The notes under the pieces were generated by a model. That model saw only the letters and a list, made by a program, of their open reading frames with translations, did not search any database and was not told where the DNA came from. The position numbers were made by a program, and so were the translations under genes. Positions 31,102 through 39,342 of a stretch of 64,000 nucleotides of DNA are shown piece by piece; the first letter of the stretch is position 1, and each line of letters begins with the position of its first letter. The stretch is taken from assembly GCF_042666655.1 (NCBI RefSeq), contig NZ_JBHTDE010000005.1:186001-250000 (forward strand). The letters run 5' to 3'. This DNA comes from Paracraurococcus sp042666655 (GTDB lineage: Bacteria > Pseudomonadota > Alphaproteobacteria > Acetobacterales > Acetobacteraceae).

Positions 31102-32030
31102 AGGTCGCGCTCGGCCTGGGGCTGATGGAATACTCGTTCGAGACGGCGGCGGGGTTCTGGCGCTGGGTGGACCTGTGCGAGCAGGCCGGCGCGGATTCGC
31201 TCTGGCAGACCGACCGCATCGTCAGCCGCGCGCCCATCCTCGAATGCATGACCATGCTGGCGGCGCTGGCGGGGCGGACGCGGCGGCTGAAATTCGGCAT
31301 GAACGTCGTCTCGCTGGCCTTCCGCGACCCGGTGCTGGTGGCCAAGCAATGCGCCACCATCGACGTGCTGTCGGAAGGCCGCCTGCTGCCGGCCTTCGGC
31401 ATCGGCAGCCCGGCGGCGCCGGAATGGGCGGCGATGGGGCTGGATACCGCAACGCGCGGCCGGGTGACGGACGAGGCGCTGGAGATCATCACCCGGCTCT
31501 GGCGCGGCGAAAGCCTCGACTTCGCCGGCCGCCACTTCACCCTGAAGGGCGCCAGCATATCGCCGCAGCCGGTGCAGCCCGACCTGCCGGTCTGGATCGG
31601 CGGCGGATCGGCGGCGGCGATCCGCCGCACCGCGCGCTTCGGCACCGGCTGGCAGGCGGGCGGCGAGACGCCGGCGGAAGCCGCCGCCGTCATCGCCGCC
31701 ATCCGCGCGGAATGCGCGGCGCAGGGCCGGGTGATCGACGCGGACCACTACGGTGCCGGCTTCAATTTCCATTTCGGCAGCCCGGACGATCCGGCGGCGC
31801 AGCGCGCCATGGCGGCCTATGCGGCCCGCACCGGGCGCGACCCGGCGCGCGGCATCGTCGCTGGCGATGCCGCGGCGATCCTGCAGCGCATCGCCGAGTA
31901 TGTCGAAGCGGGGGTGACCAAATTCGTCCTCCGCCCGGTCGGCCGTGGCGACGCGGTGCCGCTGGCGCAGACCCGCCTGCTGCTGGAACAGGTGCTGCCG
32001 CTGGTCGCGGCGCGCTGGCCGAAGGGCTGA
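31098..32030 (+). CDS. LLM class flavin/F420-dependent oxidoreductase
   Basis: 310-aa luciferase-like monooxygenase or reductase. Recognisable blocks are VALGLGLMEYSFETAAGFWR at the N-terminus, EQAGADSLWQTDRIVSRAP, LKFGMNVVSLAFRDPVLVAK, ATIDVLSEGRLLPAFGIGSP and LPVWIGGGSAAAIRRTARFG. These match the general LLM fold, but the sequence is not close to the TIGR03619 paralogue it overlaps. The overlap is ATGA. The 2-hydroxyacid dehydrogenase gene follows on the same strand 66 bases later. A role in oxidising or reducing a small organic molecule is likely; no substrate can be given. Confidence 0.88.
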   Translation: MKVALGLGLMEYSFETAAGFWRWVDLCEQAGADSLWQTDRIVSRAPILECMTMLAALAGRTRRLKFGMNVVSLAFRDPVLVAKQCATIDVLSEGRLLPAFGIGSPAAPEWAAMGLDTATRGRVTDEALEIITRLWRGESLDFAGRHFTLKGASISPQPVQPDLPVWIGGGSAAAIRRTARFGTGWQAGGETPAEAAAVIAAIRAECAAQGRVIDADHYGAGFNFHFGSPDDPAAQRAMAAYAARTGRDPARGIVAGDAAAILQRIAEYVEAGVTKFVLRPVGRGDAVPLAQTRLLLEQVLPLVAARWPKG

Positions 32031-32096
32031 GGCGGTTATGCGGCGTGCTGCGATGCGGTAGCGTGGCGCCTTACGCCCGCCATGGCAGGAGCCCGC

Positions 32097-33092
32097 ATGA
32101 GTCAGACGCTGCTCGCCGTCACCTTCGACCTGGACGCGCCAGGCCGCGTCGCGCTGACGGCGGAGCTCGGGCCGGAGGTCGAGGTCGTCACCCTGCCGGA
32201 CCTCGACGATGCCGAGCGCCGCGCCGTGCTCGGCCGCGCGTCGCTGCTGCTGGCGCGCAATACCGGCACCGAGCTGCGCGCGGGCGAGGCGGCGCTGCTC
32301 GGACATTTGCAACTGGTGCAATTCCTGACCGCCGGCGTCGACTTCATCCCGCTGCGGGCGCTGCCGCCGGCGGTGCCGATCGCCTGCAACGGCGGTGCCT
32401 ATGCCGGGCCGATGGCGGAACATGCGCTGGCGATGGTGCTGGCGGCGACCAAGCGGCTGTTCGTCGAGCATGCGGCGCTGAAGCAGGGCGTGTTCAACCA
32501 GTTCAGGTCGAACCGCATGCTGGCCGGCATGACCTGCGGCATCCTCGGCTTCGGCGGGATCGGCGTGGCGACGGCGCGGCTGATGCGCGGCTTCGGCATG
32601 CGCATCCACGCCATCCGCCGCAGCGGCACGAGCGAGGAGCCGGTGGACTGGATCGGCACGCCCGACCGGCTGGAGGAGATGCTGGCGGCGTCCGACGTGC
32701 TGGTGCTGAGCCTGCCGCTGACACGCGCGACGCGCGGCGTCATCGGCGCCCGCGCGCTGTCCCTGATGAAGCCCGACGCCATCCTGGTGAACCTGGCGCG
32801 CGGCGAGGTGGTGGACGAGGCGGCGCTGTATGGCCATCTTCGCGCCCATCCCGACTTCACCGCCTGCATCGATGCCTGGTGGGTGGAGCCGGTGCGGCAT
32901 GGCGAGTTCCGCATGGACCACCCCTTCATGGAACTGCCCAACGTCATCGGCTCGCCGCACAATTCGGCGTCCATCGCCGGCTGGCGGGAGGTCGCGCTGC
33001 AGCGCGCCGCGGCGAATTGCCGCCGCGTGGTGGACGGGCTGCCGCCGCTTTACCGCATCGGCGCGGATGAGCGGGATTCGGCGCCGGATTAG
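32097..33092 (+). CDS. NAD(P)-dependent D-2-hydroxyacid dehydrogenase
   Basis: 331-aa enzyme of the D-isomer 2-hydroxyacid dehydrogenase family, which interconverts 2-keto and 2-hydroxy acids. The N-terminal catalytic domain runs to about residue 100, then YAGPMAEHALAMVLAATKR, the nucleotide-binding motif CGILGFGGIGVATARL, the Arg motif NLARGEVVDEAALYGHL, and C-terminal PHNSASIAGWREVALQ. The Glu/His relay is present as WWVEP and SPHN. ATG at 32097 with CAGGAG upstream was preferred over an ATG at 32082, which overlaps that site. The gene's TAG stop shares bases with the TAA stop of the convergent LLM gene (33089-33092). Confidence 0.9.
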   Translation: MSQTLLAVTFDLDAPGRVALTAELGPEVEVVTLPDLDDAERRAVLGRASLLLARNTGTELRAGEAALLGHLQLVQFLTAGVDFIPLRALPPAVPIACNGGAYAGPMAEHALAMVLAATKRLFVEHAALKQGVFNQFRSNRMLAGMTCGILGFGGIGVATARLMRGFGMRIHAIRRSGTSEEPVDWIGTPDRLEEMLAASDVLVLSLPLTRATRGVIGARALSLMKPDAILVNLARGEVVDEAALYGHLRAHPDFTACIDAWWVEPVRHGEFRMDHPFMELPNVIGSPHNSASIAGWREVALQRAAANCRRVVDGLPPLYRIGADERDSAPD

Positions 33093-34138
33093 TTCAGCCG
33101 CGCCGCCTGGGCCATGACCTCGATCGCCTCCGGCTGCCGGGACCGGACGGTCAGCGCGTCGGCGCCGCTGTCCTCCCAGGCGCGGTAGCGCGCGCGGACC
33201 CGCGCGGCCGGCCCGACCAGCGACTTCATGTCGACCCACTCGTCCGGCACGGCGGCGATCGCTTCCGCCTTTCGCCCGGCGAGGTACAATTCCTGCACGC
33301 GCTCCGCGGCCTCGCCGAAGCCGCGGCGGATCATCTGGTCCTTGTGGAAATTCTTGTCGCGGTGGCCCATGCCGCCGACATAGAGCGCGACTTCCGGCTT
33401 CAATTCGGCCAGCGCCGCGGCCACGTCATCGGCGACCTTCACGTGCACCGAGGCCTGGATGGTGAAGTCGGCGCGCGACTTCGGGCGGCCGGTGCGTTCG
33501 GTGGCGCGGCGGAAGCCTTCCTCCAGCCAGGGGGCATATTCCTCCATCGCGCCGGGCACGAAGCCCATCGGCAGCCAGCCATCGGCGATCTCGGCGGTCA
33601 GCTTCACCGTGCTCTCGTTGCCGGTGGCCAGGTAGATCGGGATCTCCGGGTTCATGTGCAGGATGGATTTCAGCGGCTTGCCGACGCCCATCGCGCCGTC
33701 GCCGGTATAGGGCAGGCTGATCTCGCGGCCTTCATGCGTCACCGGCGCCTCGCGGCGGAAGATCTTCCGCATGATCTCGGTATAGTCCTTCAGCCGGTAG
33801 TAGGGCCTGCCCCAGGGCTCGCCGTACCAGCCCTCGACGATCTGCGGGCCGGAGACGCCGAGCCCGGCGATGAAGCGGCCGCCGCCGGCCAGCGCGTCCA
33901 CCGTCGCCGCCGACATCGCCGCATTGGCCGGCGTGCGTGCCGCCAACTGCATGATCCCGGTGCCGAGCCGGATGCGCTTGGTCAGCGCGGCGAGGTAGGC
34001 GAGCGGCGTCACCGCATCCGAGCCATAGGCCTCCGCCGTCCAGACCGTGTCGTAGCCGAGTTCCTCGGCGCGCTGCACCAGGGCGACGGGGATGTCGAGC
34101 TGTGCGCCCGAATAGCCGATCGAGAGGCCGAGCTTCAT
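33089..34138 (-). CDS. LLM class F420/flavin-dependent oxidoreductase
   Basis: 349-aa TIM-barrel protein of the LLM superfamily. Family features: MKLGLSIGYSGAQLDIPV, RAEELGYDTVWTAEAYGSDA, ALTKRIRLGTGIMQLAARTP, MSAATVDALAGGGRFIAGLG and GVSGPQIVEGWYGEPWGRP. Long members with the GxSGPQxVEGWxGxPxxxP block are usually annotated as F420-dependent LLM oxidoreductases. The start MKLGLSIGY at 34138 is where family members begin; an upstream extension to 34204 is not conserved-looking. It is divergent from the SDR gene (104 bases apart) and convergent with the 2-hydroxyacid dehydrogenase, with overlapping stops. Confidence 0.9.
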   Translation of the reverse strand: MKLGLSIGYSGAQLDIPVALVQRAEELGYDTVWTAEAYGSDAVTPLAYLAALTKRIRLGTGIMQLAARTPANAAMSAATVDALAGGGRFIAGLGVSGPQIVEGWYGEPWGRPYYRLKDYTEIMRKIFRREAPVTHEGREISLPYTGDGAMGVGKPLKSILHMNPEIPIYLATGNESTVKLTAEIADGWLPMGFVPGAMEEYAPWLEEGFRRATERTGRPKSRADFTIQASVHVKVADDVAAALAELKPEVALYVGGMGHRDKNFHKDQMIRRGFGEAAERVQELYLAGRKAEAIAAVPDEWVDMKSLVGPAARVRARYRAWEDSGADALTVRSRQPEAIEVMAQAARLN

Positions 34139-34242
34139 CCTTGCGGTTCCTTCCCTGCTGGCCCGGCAGGCTGGCGCGGCACTGCCCGGATGGCAAGCCG
34201 GCACGCGGCGGCTACAAGGCAGCAGAAACGGGAGTGAGCGAG

Positions 34243-34995
34243 ATGGCGGGAAGCCTCGACGGCAAGGTGGCCCTGGTGACCGGGGCCGGGCGCAACATCG
34301 GCCGCGCCATCGCGCTGCGGCTGGCGCAGGACGGCGCCGCGGTCGTGGTCAATGGCCGCGCCGACCAGGCGGCGATCGAGGCGGTGGCGGCGGAGATCCG
34401 CGCCCTGGGCGGCCAGGCGATGACCTGCCTCGCCGATGTCGCCGACCCGGCGGCGGTGGCGCGCATGGCCGCGGCGGTCGAGGCAGAATGGGGCGGCGTC
34501 GACATTGCCGTCTCCAATGCCGGGCTGCGGCGGCAGACCGCCTTCCTCGACATCCCGCTGGCCGAATGGCGGGAGATCATGTCGGTCGCGCTGGACGGCG
34601 CCTTCATCCTGGCCCAGGCGGTGGTGCCGCAGATGATCCGCCGCGGCGGCGGCGCCTTCGTAGCACTTTCCGGCATCTCGACCCATGTCGGCACGCCGAA
34701 CCGGGCGCATGCCTCGGCCTCCAAGGCCGGGCTGGAGGGCCTGGTGCGGGCGATGGCGGTCGAGCTCGCACCGCAGGGCATCCGCTGCAACTGCGTGGCG
34801 CCCGGGGCGATCGACACGGTGCGCGGCGCCTCTGCCGGTGCCATGCCGAGCACGCTGCGGGAGGCCGGCATCCCTCTCGGCCGCCGCGGCTCGGTGGAGG
34901 AGATCGCCGCCGTGGTGCGGATGCTGGCGGGGCCGGAAGGCGGCTTCGTCACCGGCCAGACCATCCACGCCAATGGCGGCGCCTTCCTCGGCTGA
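34243..34995 (+). CDS. SDR family protein lacking the catalytic Tyr
   Basis: 250-aa Rossmann-fold protein of the short-chain dehydrogenase family. The cofactor motif is ALVTGAGRNIGRAIALRL (residues 10-27), the NNAG-equivalent is SNAGLRRQTAF, and the Ser region is ALSGISTHVGTPNRA. At the YxxxK position the sequence reads AHASASKAGLEGL: Lys161 is present, but the residue four before it is Ala157 instead of Tyr. The codons there are unambiguous (GCC TCG GCC TCC AAG). The fold is otherwise complete, ending TIHANGGAFLG. It may use another acid, bind cofactor without classical catalysis, or be inactive. GGGAG lies upstream of the ATG. The thiolase-like gene follows 54 bases downstream on the same strand. 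Confidence 0.88.
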   Translation: MAGSLDGKVALVTGAGRNIGRAIALRLAQDGAAVVVNGRADQAAIEAVAAEIRALGGQAMTCLADVADPAAVARMAAAVEAEWGGVDIAVSNAGLRRQTAFLDIPLAEWREIMSVALDGAFILAQAVVPQMIRRGGGAFVALSGISTHVGTPNRAHASASKAGLEGLVRAMAVELAPQGIRCNCVAPGAIDTVRGASAGAMPSTLREAGIPLGRRGSVEEIAAVVRMLAGPEGGFVTGQTIHANGGAFLG

Positions 34996-35049
34996 GGCGG
35001 CTGCGATAGGCTTCCCCCCAAGGGCACCGAAGTGCCGGGGGGAGGGCGC

Positions 35050-36234
35050 ATGAGCGAGCGCACGTTGCGCGGCAAGGTGGCGATCGCCGGGATCGGCGAG
35101 ACCATCTACTACAGGCACGGGCAGTCGCCCGATGCGGAGTTCAAGCTGGCGCTGCAGGCGATCCTCGCCGCCTGCCAGGACGCCGGGATCGACCCGCGCG
35201 AGGTGGACGGCTTCGCCTCCTACGGCGGTGACCGGTCCGACGCGCCGCGGCTGGCGGCGGCGCTGGGCGTCCATGAGCTGCGCTTCTCCAACATGCATTG
35301 GGGCGGCGGCGGCGGCGGCGTCGCGGCGGCGGTCGCCAATGCCGGCGCCGCGGTGCATTCGGGCATGGCGAATTGCGTCATCGCCTTCCGCTCCCTCGCC
35401 CAGGGGCAGTTCGCCCGGTACGGCCGGGCCAACACGCTGGCGGCGGTGAGCGGCGATGACGCCTTCCTCGCTCCCTACGGGCTGATGTCGCCGGCGCAGC
35501 GCTTCGCCATGAAGATCACCCGCTTCATGACCGACAACGGCATCCGGCATGAAGCGCTGCGGGCCATCGCCATGGCCTCCTACCACCATGCGCAGACCAA
35601 CCCCCGCGCGGTGATGTACGGCAGGCCGCTGACGACGGAAAAGTATGACGCCTCCCGCTGGATCATCGAGCCCTTCCACCGGCTGTTCGATTGCTGCCAG
35701 GAGAACGACGGCGCCGGCGCGGTGCTGGTGGTGCCGGCGGACCGCGCCAGGGACCTGCCGCACAAGCCGGTCTACCTGCTCGGCGCGGCGCAGGGCGGGC
35801 ATCACCGCAGCGCGGCGCCGGTGCACAACGCGCCCGACTATGCCTCCGCCCATTTCAAGACGGTGGCGCGGAACATGTGGGAGATGGCGAAGCTCGGCCC
35901 CAAGGATGTCGATGTCGTGCAGGCCTATGAGAATTTCACCGGCGGCGTGCTGCTGAGCCTGGTGGAGCACGGCTTCGTCGACCCGGCGACGGCGAACGAA
36001 TTCCTCACCCTCGACAACCTGCAATTCGATGGCGGGACGATGCCGATGAACACCAGCGGCGGCAACCTGGCCGAGTGCTACATGCACGGGCTGGAGATGG
36101 TGAACGAGAATGTCCGGCAGCTGCGCGGCACCGCCATCAACCAGGTGGCCGATGCGCAGGTCGCGGCCGTCCTCGGCGGCCCGATGGTGACGCCCGTCAG
36201 CAGCCTGGTCCTCGGTACGGAGGCAAGCCTGTGA
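35050..36234 (+). CDS. Thiolase-like / lipid-transfer-type acetyl-CoA acetyltransferase family protein
   Basis: 394-aa thiolase-fold protein of the type that pairs with DUF35 proteins. N-terminal VAIAGIGETIYYRHGQSPD, AILAACQDAGIDPREVDGFA and C-terminal NTSGGNLAECYMHGLEM, and INQVADAQVAAVLGGPM support the family. The segment that holds the nucleophilic Cys in degradative thiolases reads NMHWGGGGGGVAAAVANAGA, without a Cys, so the classical acyl-enzyme mechanism is unlikely. GGGGGGAGGGCGC precedes the ATG. The stop overlaps the GTG start of the DUF35 gene (GTGA). The pair resembles those in steroid or branched side-chain catabolism, where the DUF35 protein assists a lyase or thiolase; that role is inferred. 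Confidence 0.85.
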   Translation: MSERTLRGKVAIAGIGETIYYRHGQSPDAEFKLALQAILAACQDAGIDPREVDGFASYGGDRSDAPRLAAALGVHELRFSNMHWGGGGGGVAAAVANAGAAVHSGMANCVIAFRSLAQGQFARYGRANTLAAVSGDDAFLAPYGLMSPAQRFAMKITRFMTDNGIRHEALRAIAMASYHHAQTNPRAVMYGRPLTTEKYDASRWIIEPFHRLFDCCQENDGAGAVLVVPADRARDLPHKPVYLLGAAQGGHHRSAAPVHNAPDYASAHFKTVARNMWEMAKLGPKDVDVVQAYENFTGGVLLSLVEHGFVDPATANEFLTLDNLQFDGGTMPMNTSGGNLAECYMHGLEMVNENVRQLRGTAINQVADAQVAAVLGGPMVTPVSSLVLGTEASL

Positions 36235-36665
36235 GCACCGCCCTTCCCGCCGGCCTGCCGGCGCCGGCGATCGAGCCGCTGACCCAGCCCTATTGGGACG
36301 GCACCCGCGCCGGCCGCCTGGTGGTGCAGCGCTGCCGAGGCTGCGGCAAGCACCAATGGGGCCCGGAATGGGTCTGCCACCGCTGCCATTCCTTCGACCT
36401 GGGCTGGGAAGACGTGGCACCGCGCGGCCGGATCTGGTCCTGGCAGCGGCCGCACCATCCGGTGCATCCGGCGCTGAATGGCCATGGCCCCTATACCATC
36501 GTGCTGGTCGAGCTGCCGGGCGCCGATGCCATCCGCATGGTCGGCAACCTGCTCTGCCCGCCCGATGCGTCGGTGACCATCGGCGCCGAGGTCGAGGCCG
36601 TGTTCGAGCCGCACGAGGATGCCACGCCGCCCTATACGCTGGTGCAGTGGCGGCTGGTGGGCTAG
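36231..36665 (+). CDS. Zn-ribbon domain-containing OB-fold protein (DUF35 family)
   Basis: 144-aa partner of the thiolase-like protein. The N-terminal helix EPLTQPYWDGTRAGRLVVQR leads into a zinc ribbon CRGCGKHQWGPEWVCHRC (two CxxC pairs, residues about 35-52), followed by an OB-fold with APRGRIWSWQRPHHPVHP and GPYTIVLVELPG. Such proteins stabilise or complete thiolases or hydro-lyases by covering the acyl-CoA site. It starts with GTG overlapping the thiolase stop by 4 bases (GTGA), so the two are made together. A hairpin at 36682 follows the stop. Confidence 0.88.
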   Translation: MSTALPAGLPAPAIEPLTQPYWDGTRAGRLVVQRCRGCGKHQWGPEWVCHRCHSFDLGWEDVAPRGRIWSWQRPHHPVHPALNGHGPYTIVLVELPGADAIRMVGNLLCPPDASVTIGAEVEAVFEPHEDATPPYTLVQWRLVG

Positions 36666-36681
36666 CCCGCCGCGGCACGGG

Positions 36682-36707
36682 GGCGGGCGGCCTCGCGCCT
36701 GCCCGCC
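36682..36707. terminator. Candidate hairpin between convergent genes
   Basis: A 7-base perfect stem GGCGGGC/GCCCGCC with a 12-base loop in the 67-base gap between the DUF35 stop (36665) and the convergent DUF6295 gene stop (36733). No T-rich tail is present, so intrinsic termination in either direction is only plausible. Confidence 0.35.
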
Positions 36708-36732
36708 TTAGGCCGGCTCGTCGCCGCAGCGG

Positions 36733-37041
36733 CTACTCGGCCGCCTGGACCAGCCGCGGCGCGGCCGCCTTGCCGCGCATCTCGGCTTCCTCGTGCTCGG
36801 CCGCGGCGATCGCGCGGTCCAGCGCCGCACGCAGCCCCTTCGCCGTCTCCAGCGTCAGTTCCACCCCGGCCCGCGCCGCGGGGCCGAGGCCGGTGTTGAG
36901 GAAGTCGAGGGTGATGACGTCGCCCAGCGGCGCATGCCGGGCGTGATCATAGGCGACCACCGCCTGCGCCAGCGGGAACCAGTCCTCGCCGCGCTTCGCC
37001 ATGCCCTCCGCCTGGGCGATCTCGACGATCGAGGTGCACAT
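36733..37041 (-). CDS. DUF6295-like hypothetical protein
   Basis: 102-aa protein beginning MCTSIVEIAQAEGMAKRGED, with WFPLAQAVVAYDHARHAPLG and VELTLETAKGLRAALDRAI. The pattern (M-C-T-S-I-V-E start, G-x-W-F-P-L, Y-D-H-x-x-H-A-P) is that of the DUF6295 family as I remember it; no function is assigned to that family. It has one Cys at residue 2 and clustered His/Asp residues near 35-45 that could bind metal, but this is speculative. It starts 13 bases after the dienelactone hydrolase gene on the same strand and is the last gene of that run. The last 15 residues are Ala-rich and probably disordered. Confidence 0.75.
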   Translation of the reverse strand: MCTSIVEIAQAEGMAKRGEDWFPLAQAVVAYDHARHAPLGDVITLDFLNTGLGPAARAGVELTLETAKGLRAALDRAIAAAEHEEAEMRGKAAAPRLVQAAE

Positions 37042-37054
37042 CGCCGCTCGCCCC

Positions 37055-37804
37055 CTACTTCGACAGGTGCTTGCCGAGGAAGGCGTGCACCTTGGCCCAG
37101 CCGTCCATCGCCTGCTCCGGCCGGTACAGCGGCCGGTGCCAGTAGAAGAAGCCATGGCCGGCGCCGTCGTAGCGATGGAATTCGTAAGACTTGCCGTGCT
37201 GCTTCAGCGCCGCCTCGTGCTGGTCCACCTGCTCCGGGCTCGGCGCCCGGTCGTCGTTGCCGAACAGGCCGAGCAGCGGGCAGGACAGGTCCTTCGTCAT
37301 GTCGATCGGCGCGACCGGCGTCTTGGCGTTCAGCTCCTCCGCGCCCATCACCACGCGGCCGCCCCAGAGGTCGACGCAGGCATCGACGTCGCGCTTCTGC
37401 GACGCGTAGATGACGGCGTGGCGGCCACCGGAACACGACCCGAACAGGCCGACCTTGCCGTTGTGCTCCGGCTGCGCCCGCATCCAGGCCACCGCGGCGG
37501 CGGTGTCGCCGACCATCTGCGCGTCGGGGATGCCGCCCTCGGCGCGCACCTTGGCGGCGACGTCGTCCGGGTTGCCCTCGCCGGCACGCTCGTACAGGTT
37601 GGCGCAGATCGCCAGATAGCCGTGATGCGCGAAGCGGCGGGTGGTCTCGATGTAGAATTCGCTCCAGCCCGGCAGGTGGTGCACCAGCACGACGCCGGGG
37701 AAGGGGCCCGGCCCGGCGGGCTTGGCCACATAGGCAGTGATCGGGGTGCCGCCATCGCCCGTGAGGGTGACGTTCCCGCAGCTCATGTCGCGGTAGAATG
37801 CCAT
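37055..37804 (-). CDS. Dienelactone hydrolase family protein
   Basis: 249-aa alpha/beta hydrolase of the dienelactone hydrolase family, which cleaves lactone or ester bonds with a Cys-Asp-His triad. Cys124 lies in GLFGSCSGGRHAV (GxCxGG), the Asp in GNDDRAPSPEQVD (residue 184 or 185), and His217 in DGAGHGFFYWHRP. The N-terminal PAGPGPFPGVVLVHHLPGW is typical. The start MAFYRDMSC at 37804 was chosen over a longer Arg-rich extension. It is followed after 13 bases by the DUF6295 gene, and lies 91 bases downstream of the NtaA-type monooxygenase gene on the same strand, so it probably belongs to the same catabolic unit. Confidence 0.9.
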   Translation of the reverse strand: MAFYRDMSCGNVTLTGDGGTPITAYVAKPAGPGPFPGVVLVHHLPGWSEFYIETTRRFAHHGYLAICANLYERAGEGNPDDVAAKVRAEGGIPDAQMVGDTAAAVAWMRAQPEHNGKVGLFGSCSGGRHAVIYASQKRDVDACVDLWGGRVVMGAEELNAKTPVAPIDMTKDLSCPLLGLFGNDDRAPSPEQVDQHEAALKQHGKSYEFHRYDGAGHGFFYWHRPLYRPEQAMDGWAKVHAFLGKHLSK

Positions 37805-37895
37805 CGGTCTTCCTCCATGCGCCTGGGTCTTGGGCCGCGAGCGGGCCAGGCCGCGAGTATTCGACGATCGCCCGCCCCGGGGCAACCGCCGCGGC

Positions 37896-39263
37896 TCAGC
37901 GGGCCGCCAGGCGGCGCGCCTCCGCCGCGCTCGGCTTCGGCAGGCCGAGATTCTCCCGCAGCGTGTCGCCACGGTAGTCCTTCTGGTAGACGCCGCGCCG
38001 CTGCAATTCCGGCACCACCAGCCGGGTGAAGTCCTCGTAGGCGCCGGGCATGTGGGTGGCGGCCATGACGAAGCCGTCGCAGGCGCGGCCGTGGAACCAT
38101 TCCTCCATCTGGTCGGCCACCATCGCCGGCGTGCCGACGAAGGCGTGGTGTTCCTTGATGGTGCCGCGGCCGGAGAAGTGGACGAAGTCGGCGACGCTCG
38201 GGTTGCGCTTGCCGCTCAGCGCGACGACGCGGTCGCGGAAGCCGTGCCAGGACAGCCCGGCGAGCTCCTCGTCGCTCAGCGGTTCCTCATAGGGCTTGCG
38301 CGCCAGGTCGTAGTTCAGCACCTCGGACAGCAGGGTCAGCCCGTCGATCGGCTTGGACAGGGTGTCGAGCATCGCCTTCTTCTCGCGGGCGATCGCCTCG
38401 GTCTCGCCGCACACGACGTAGCAGGCCGGGGCGACATGCACCTGGTCGGGGTCGCGGCCCTCGGCGGCGATGGCGGCCTTGAGCTCGGCATACTGTTTCT
38501 GCCCGGCGGGCAGCGACGGGTAGATGACGAAGACCACCTCCGCCCAGCGCCCGGCGAATTGCCGGCCGCGGCCGGACTGCCCGGCCTGCAGCAGCACCGG
38601 ATGGCCCTGCGGCGAGCGCGGCACGGAAAACGGCCCGCGCGACTTGAAGTATTTCCCCGCGTGGTTCAGCCGGTGCACCTTGGCGCCGTCGGCGAAACGG
38701 CCGCTCGCCTTGTCGAGGATCAGCGCGTCGTCGTCCCAGGCGCCCCAATGGCCCATCACCACCTGCATGAACTCCTCCGCCCGGTCGTAGCGCAGGTCGT
38801 GCTCCAGGTGCTCGGTCTTGCCCATGTTGAGCGCCTCGCTGTCGTTCAGCGAGGTGACGATGTTCCAGGCCGAGCGGCCGCGGGTCATCAGGTCCAACGT
38901 GGCGAAGGTGCGCGCCACGTGGAACGGCTCGTAGTAGGTGGTGGAGTAGGTGGCGCCGAGGCCGAGCCTCGTCGTCGCGCAGCCCATCGCGGTGACGATG
39001 GAGACCAGGTCCATCTTCACCGCACGCACGCCGTTCTCGACCGTGCTGCGGTAGTCGTCGGAATAGATGTCCGGCATGGCCAGGCGGTCGTCGAAGAAGG
39101 CCATGTGGAATTTGCCGTCCTCCAGCACCCGGCCGATGCGCTGGTAGTAGTCCGGCGTCAGGAAATCCGTGGCGGAGGCGGGGTGACGCCAGCTGGCCGG
39201 CAGGTTCGAGCAATTCTGCGCCTGCAGGAAGGCGATCATCGTCATCTGGCGCTGGGCGGCCAT
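37896..39263 (-). CDS. NtaA/SnaA/DszA-family FMN-dependent monooxygenase
   Basis: 455-aa monooxygenase of the nitrilotriacetate/desulfurisation group, which uses FMNH2 from a separate reductase and O2. Family blocks: MIAFLQAQNCSNLPASWRHP, YYQRIGRVLEDGKFHMAFFD, RLGLGATYSTTYYEPFHVAR, FATLDLMTRGRSAWNIVTS, HLEHDLRYDRAEEFMQVV and VLLQAGQSGRGRQFAGRWAE. The start follows a strong GGAGGAAACGCC. Directly upstream (39294-39317) is an imperfect palindrome that could be the operator of the neighbouring GntR regulator. No flavin reductase gene is in the neighbourhood. Candidate substrates are N- or S-containing compounds, but none is shown. Confidence 0.92.
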   Translation of the reverse strand: MAAQRQMTMIAFLQAQNCSNLPASWRHPASATDFLTPDYYQRIGRVLEDGKFHMAFFDDRLAMPDIYSDDYRSTVENGVRAVKMDLVSIVTAMGCATTRLGLGATYSTTYYEPFHVARTFATLDLMTRGRSAWNIVTSLNDSEALNMGKTEHLEHDLRYDRAEEFMQVVMGHWGAWDDDALILDKASGRFADGAKVHRLNHAGKYFKSRGPFSVPRSPQGHPVLLQAGQSGRGRQFAGRWAEVVFVIYPSLPAGQKQYAELKAAIAAEGRDPDQVHVAPACYVVCGETEAIAREKKAMLDTLSKPIDGLTLLSEVLNYDLARKPYEEPLSDEELAGLSWHGFRDRVVALSGKRNPSVADFVHFSGRGTIKEHHAFVGTPAMVADQMEEWFHGRACDGFVMAATHMPGAYEDFTRLVVPELQRRGVYQKDYRGDTLRENLGLPKPSAAEARRLAAR

Positions 39264-39293
39264 GGCGTTTCCTCCGGGGTCTCTCCCTTCGCA

Positions 39294-39317
39294 CATACTC
39301 ATGTATACACGAGTGTG
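39294..39317. promoter_or_regulatory. Candidate GntR/FCD operator upstream of the monooxygenase gene
   Basis: Imperfect 24-base inverted repeat CATACTCATGTA/TACACGAGTGTG (two mismatched pairs) in the 79-base gap between the GntR regulator gene and the monooxygenase start. Its centre TGTATACA fits the GT-N-AC style core bound by FCD-type GntR proteins. Binding by the adjacent regulator is inferred from position. Confidence 0.5.
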
Positions 39318-39342
39318 CGGTCAAGCCGGGCAGGGGGGGAGG

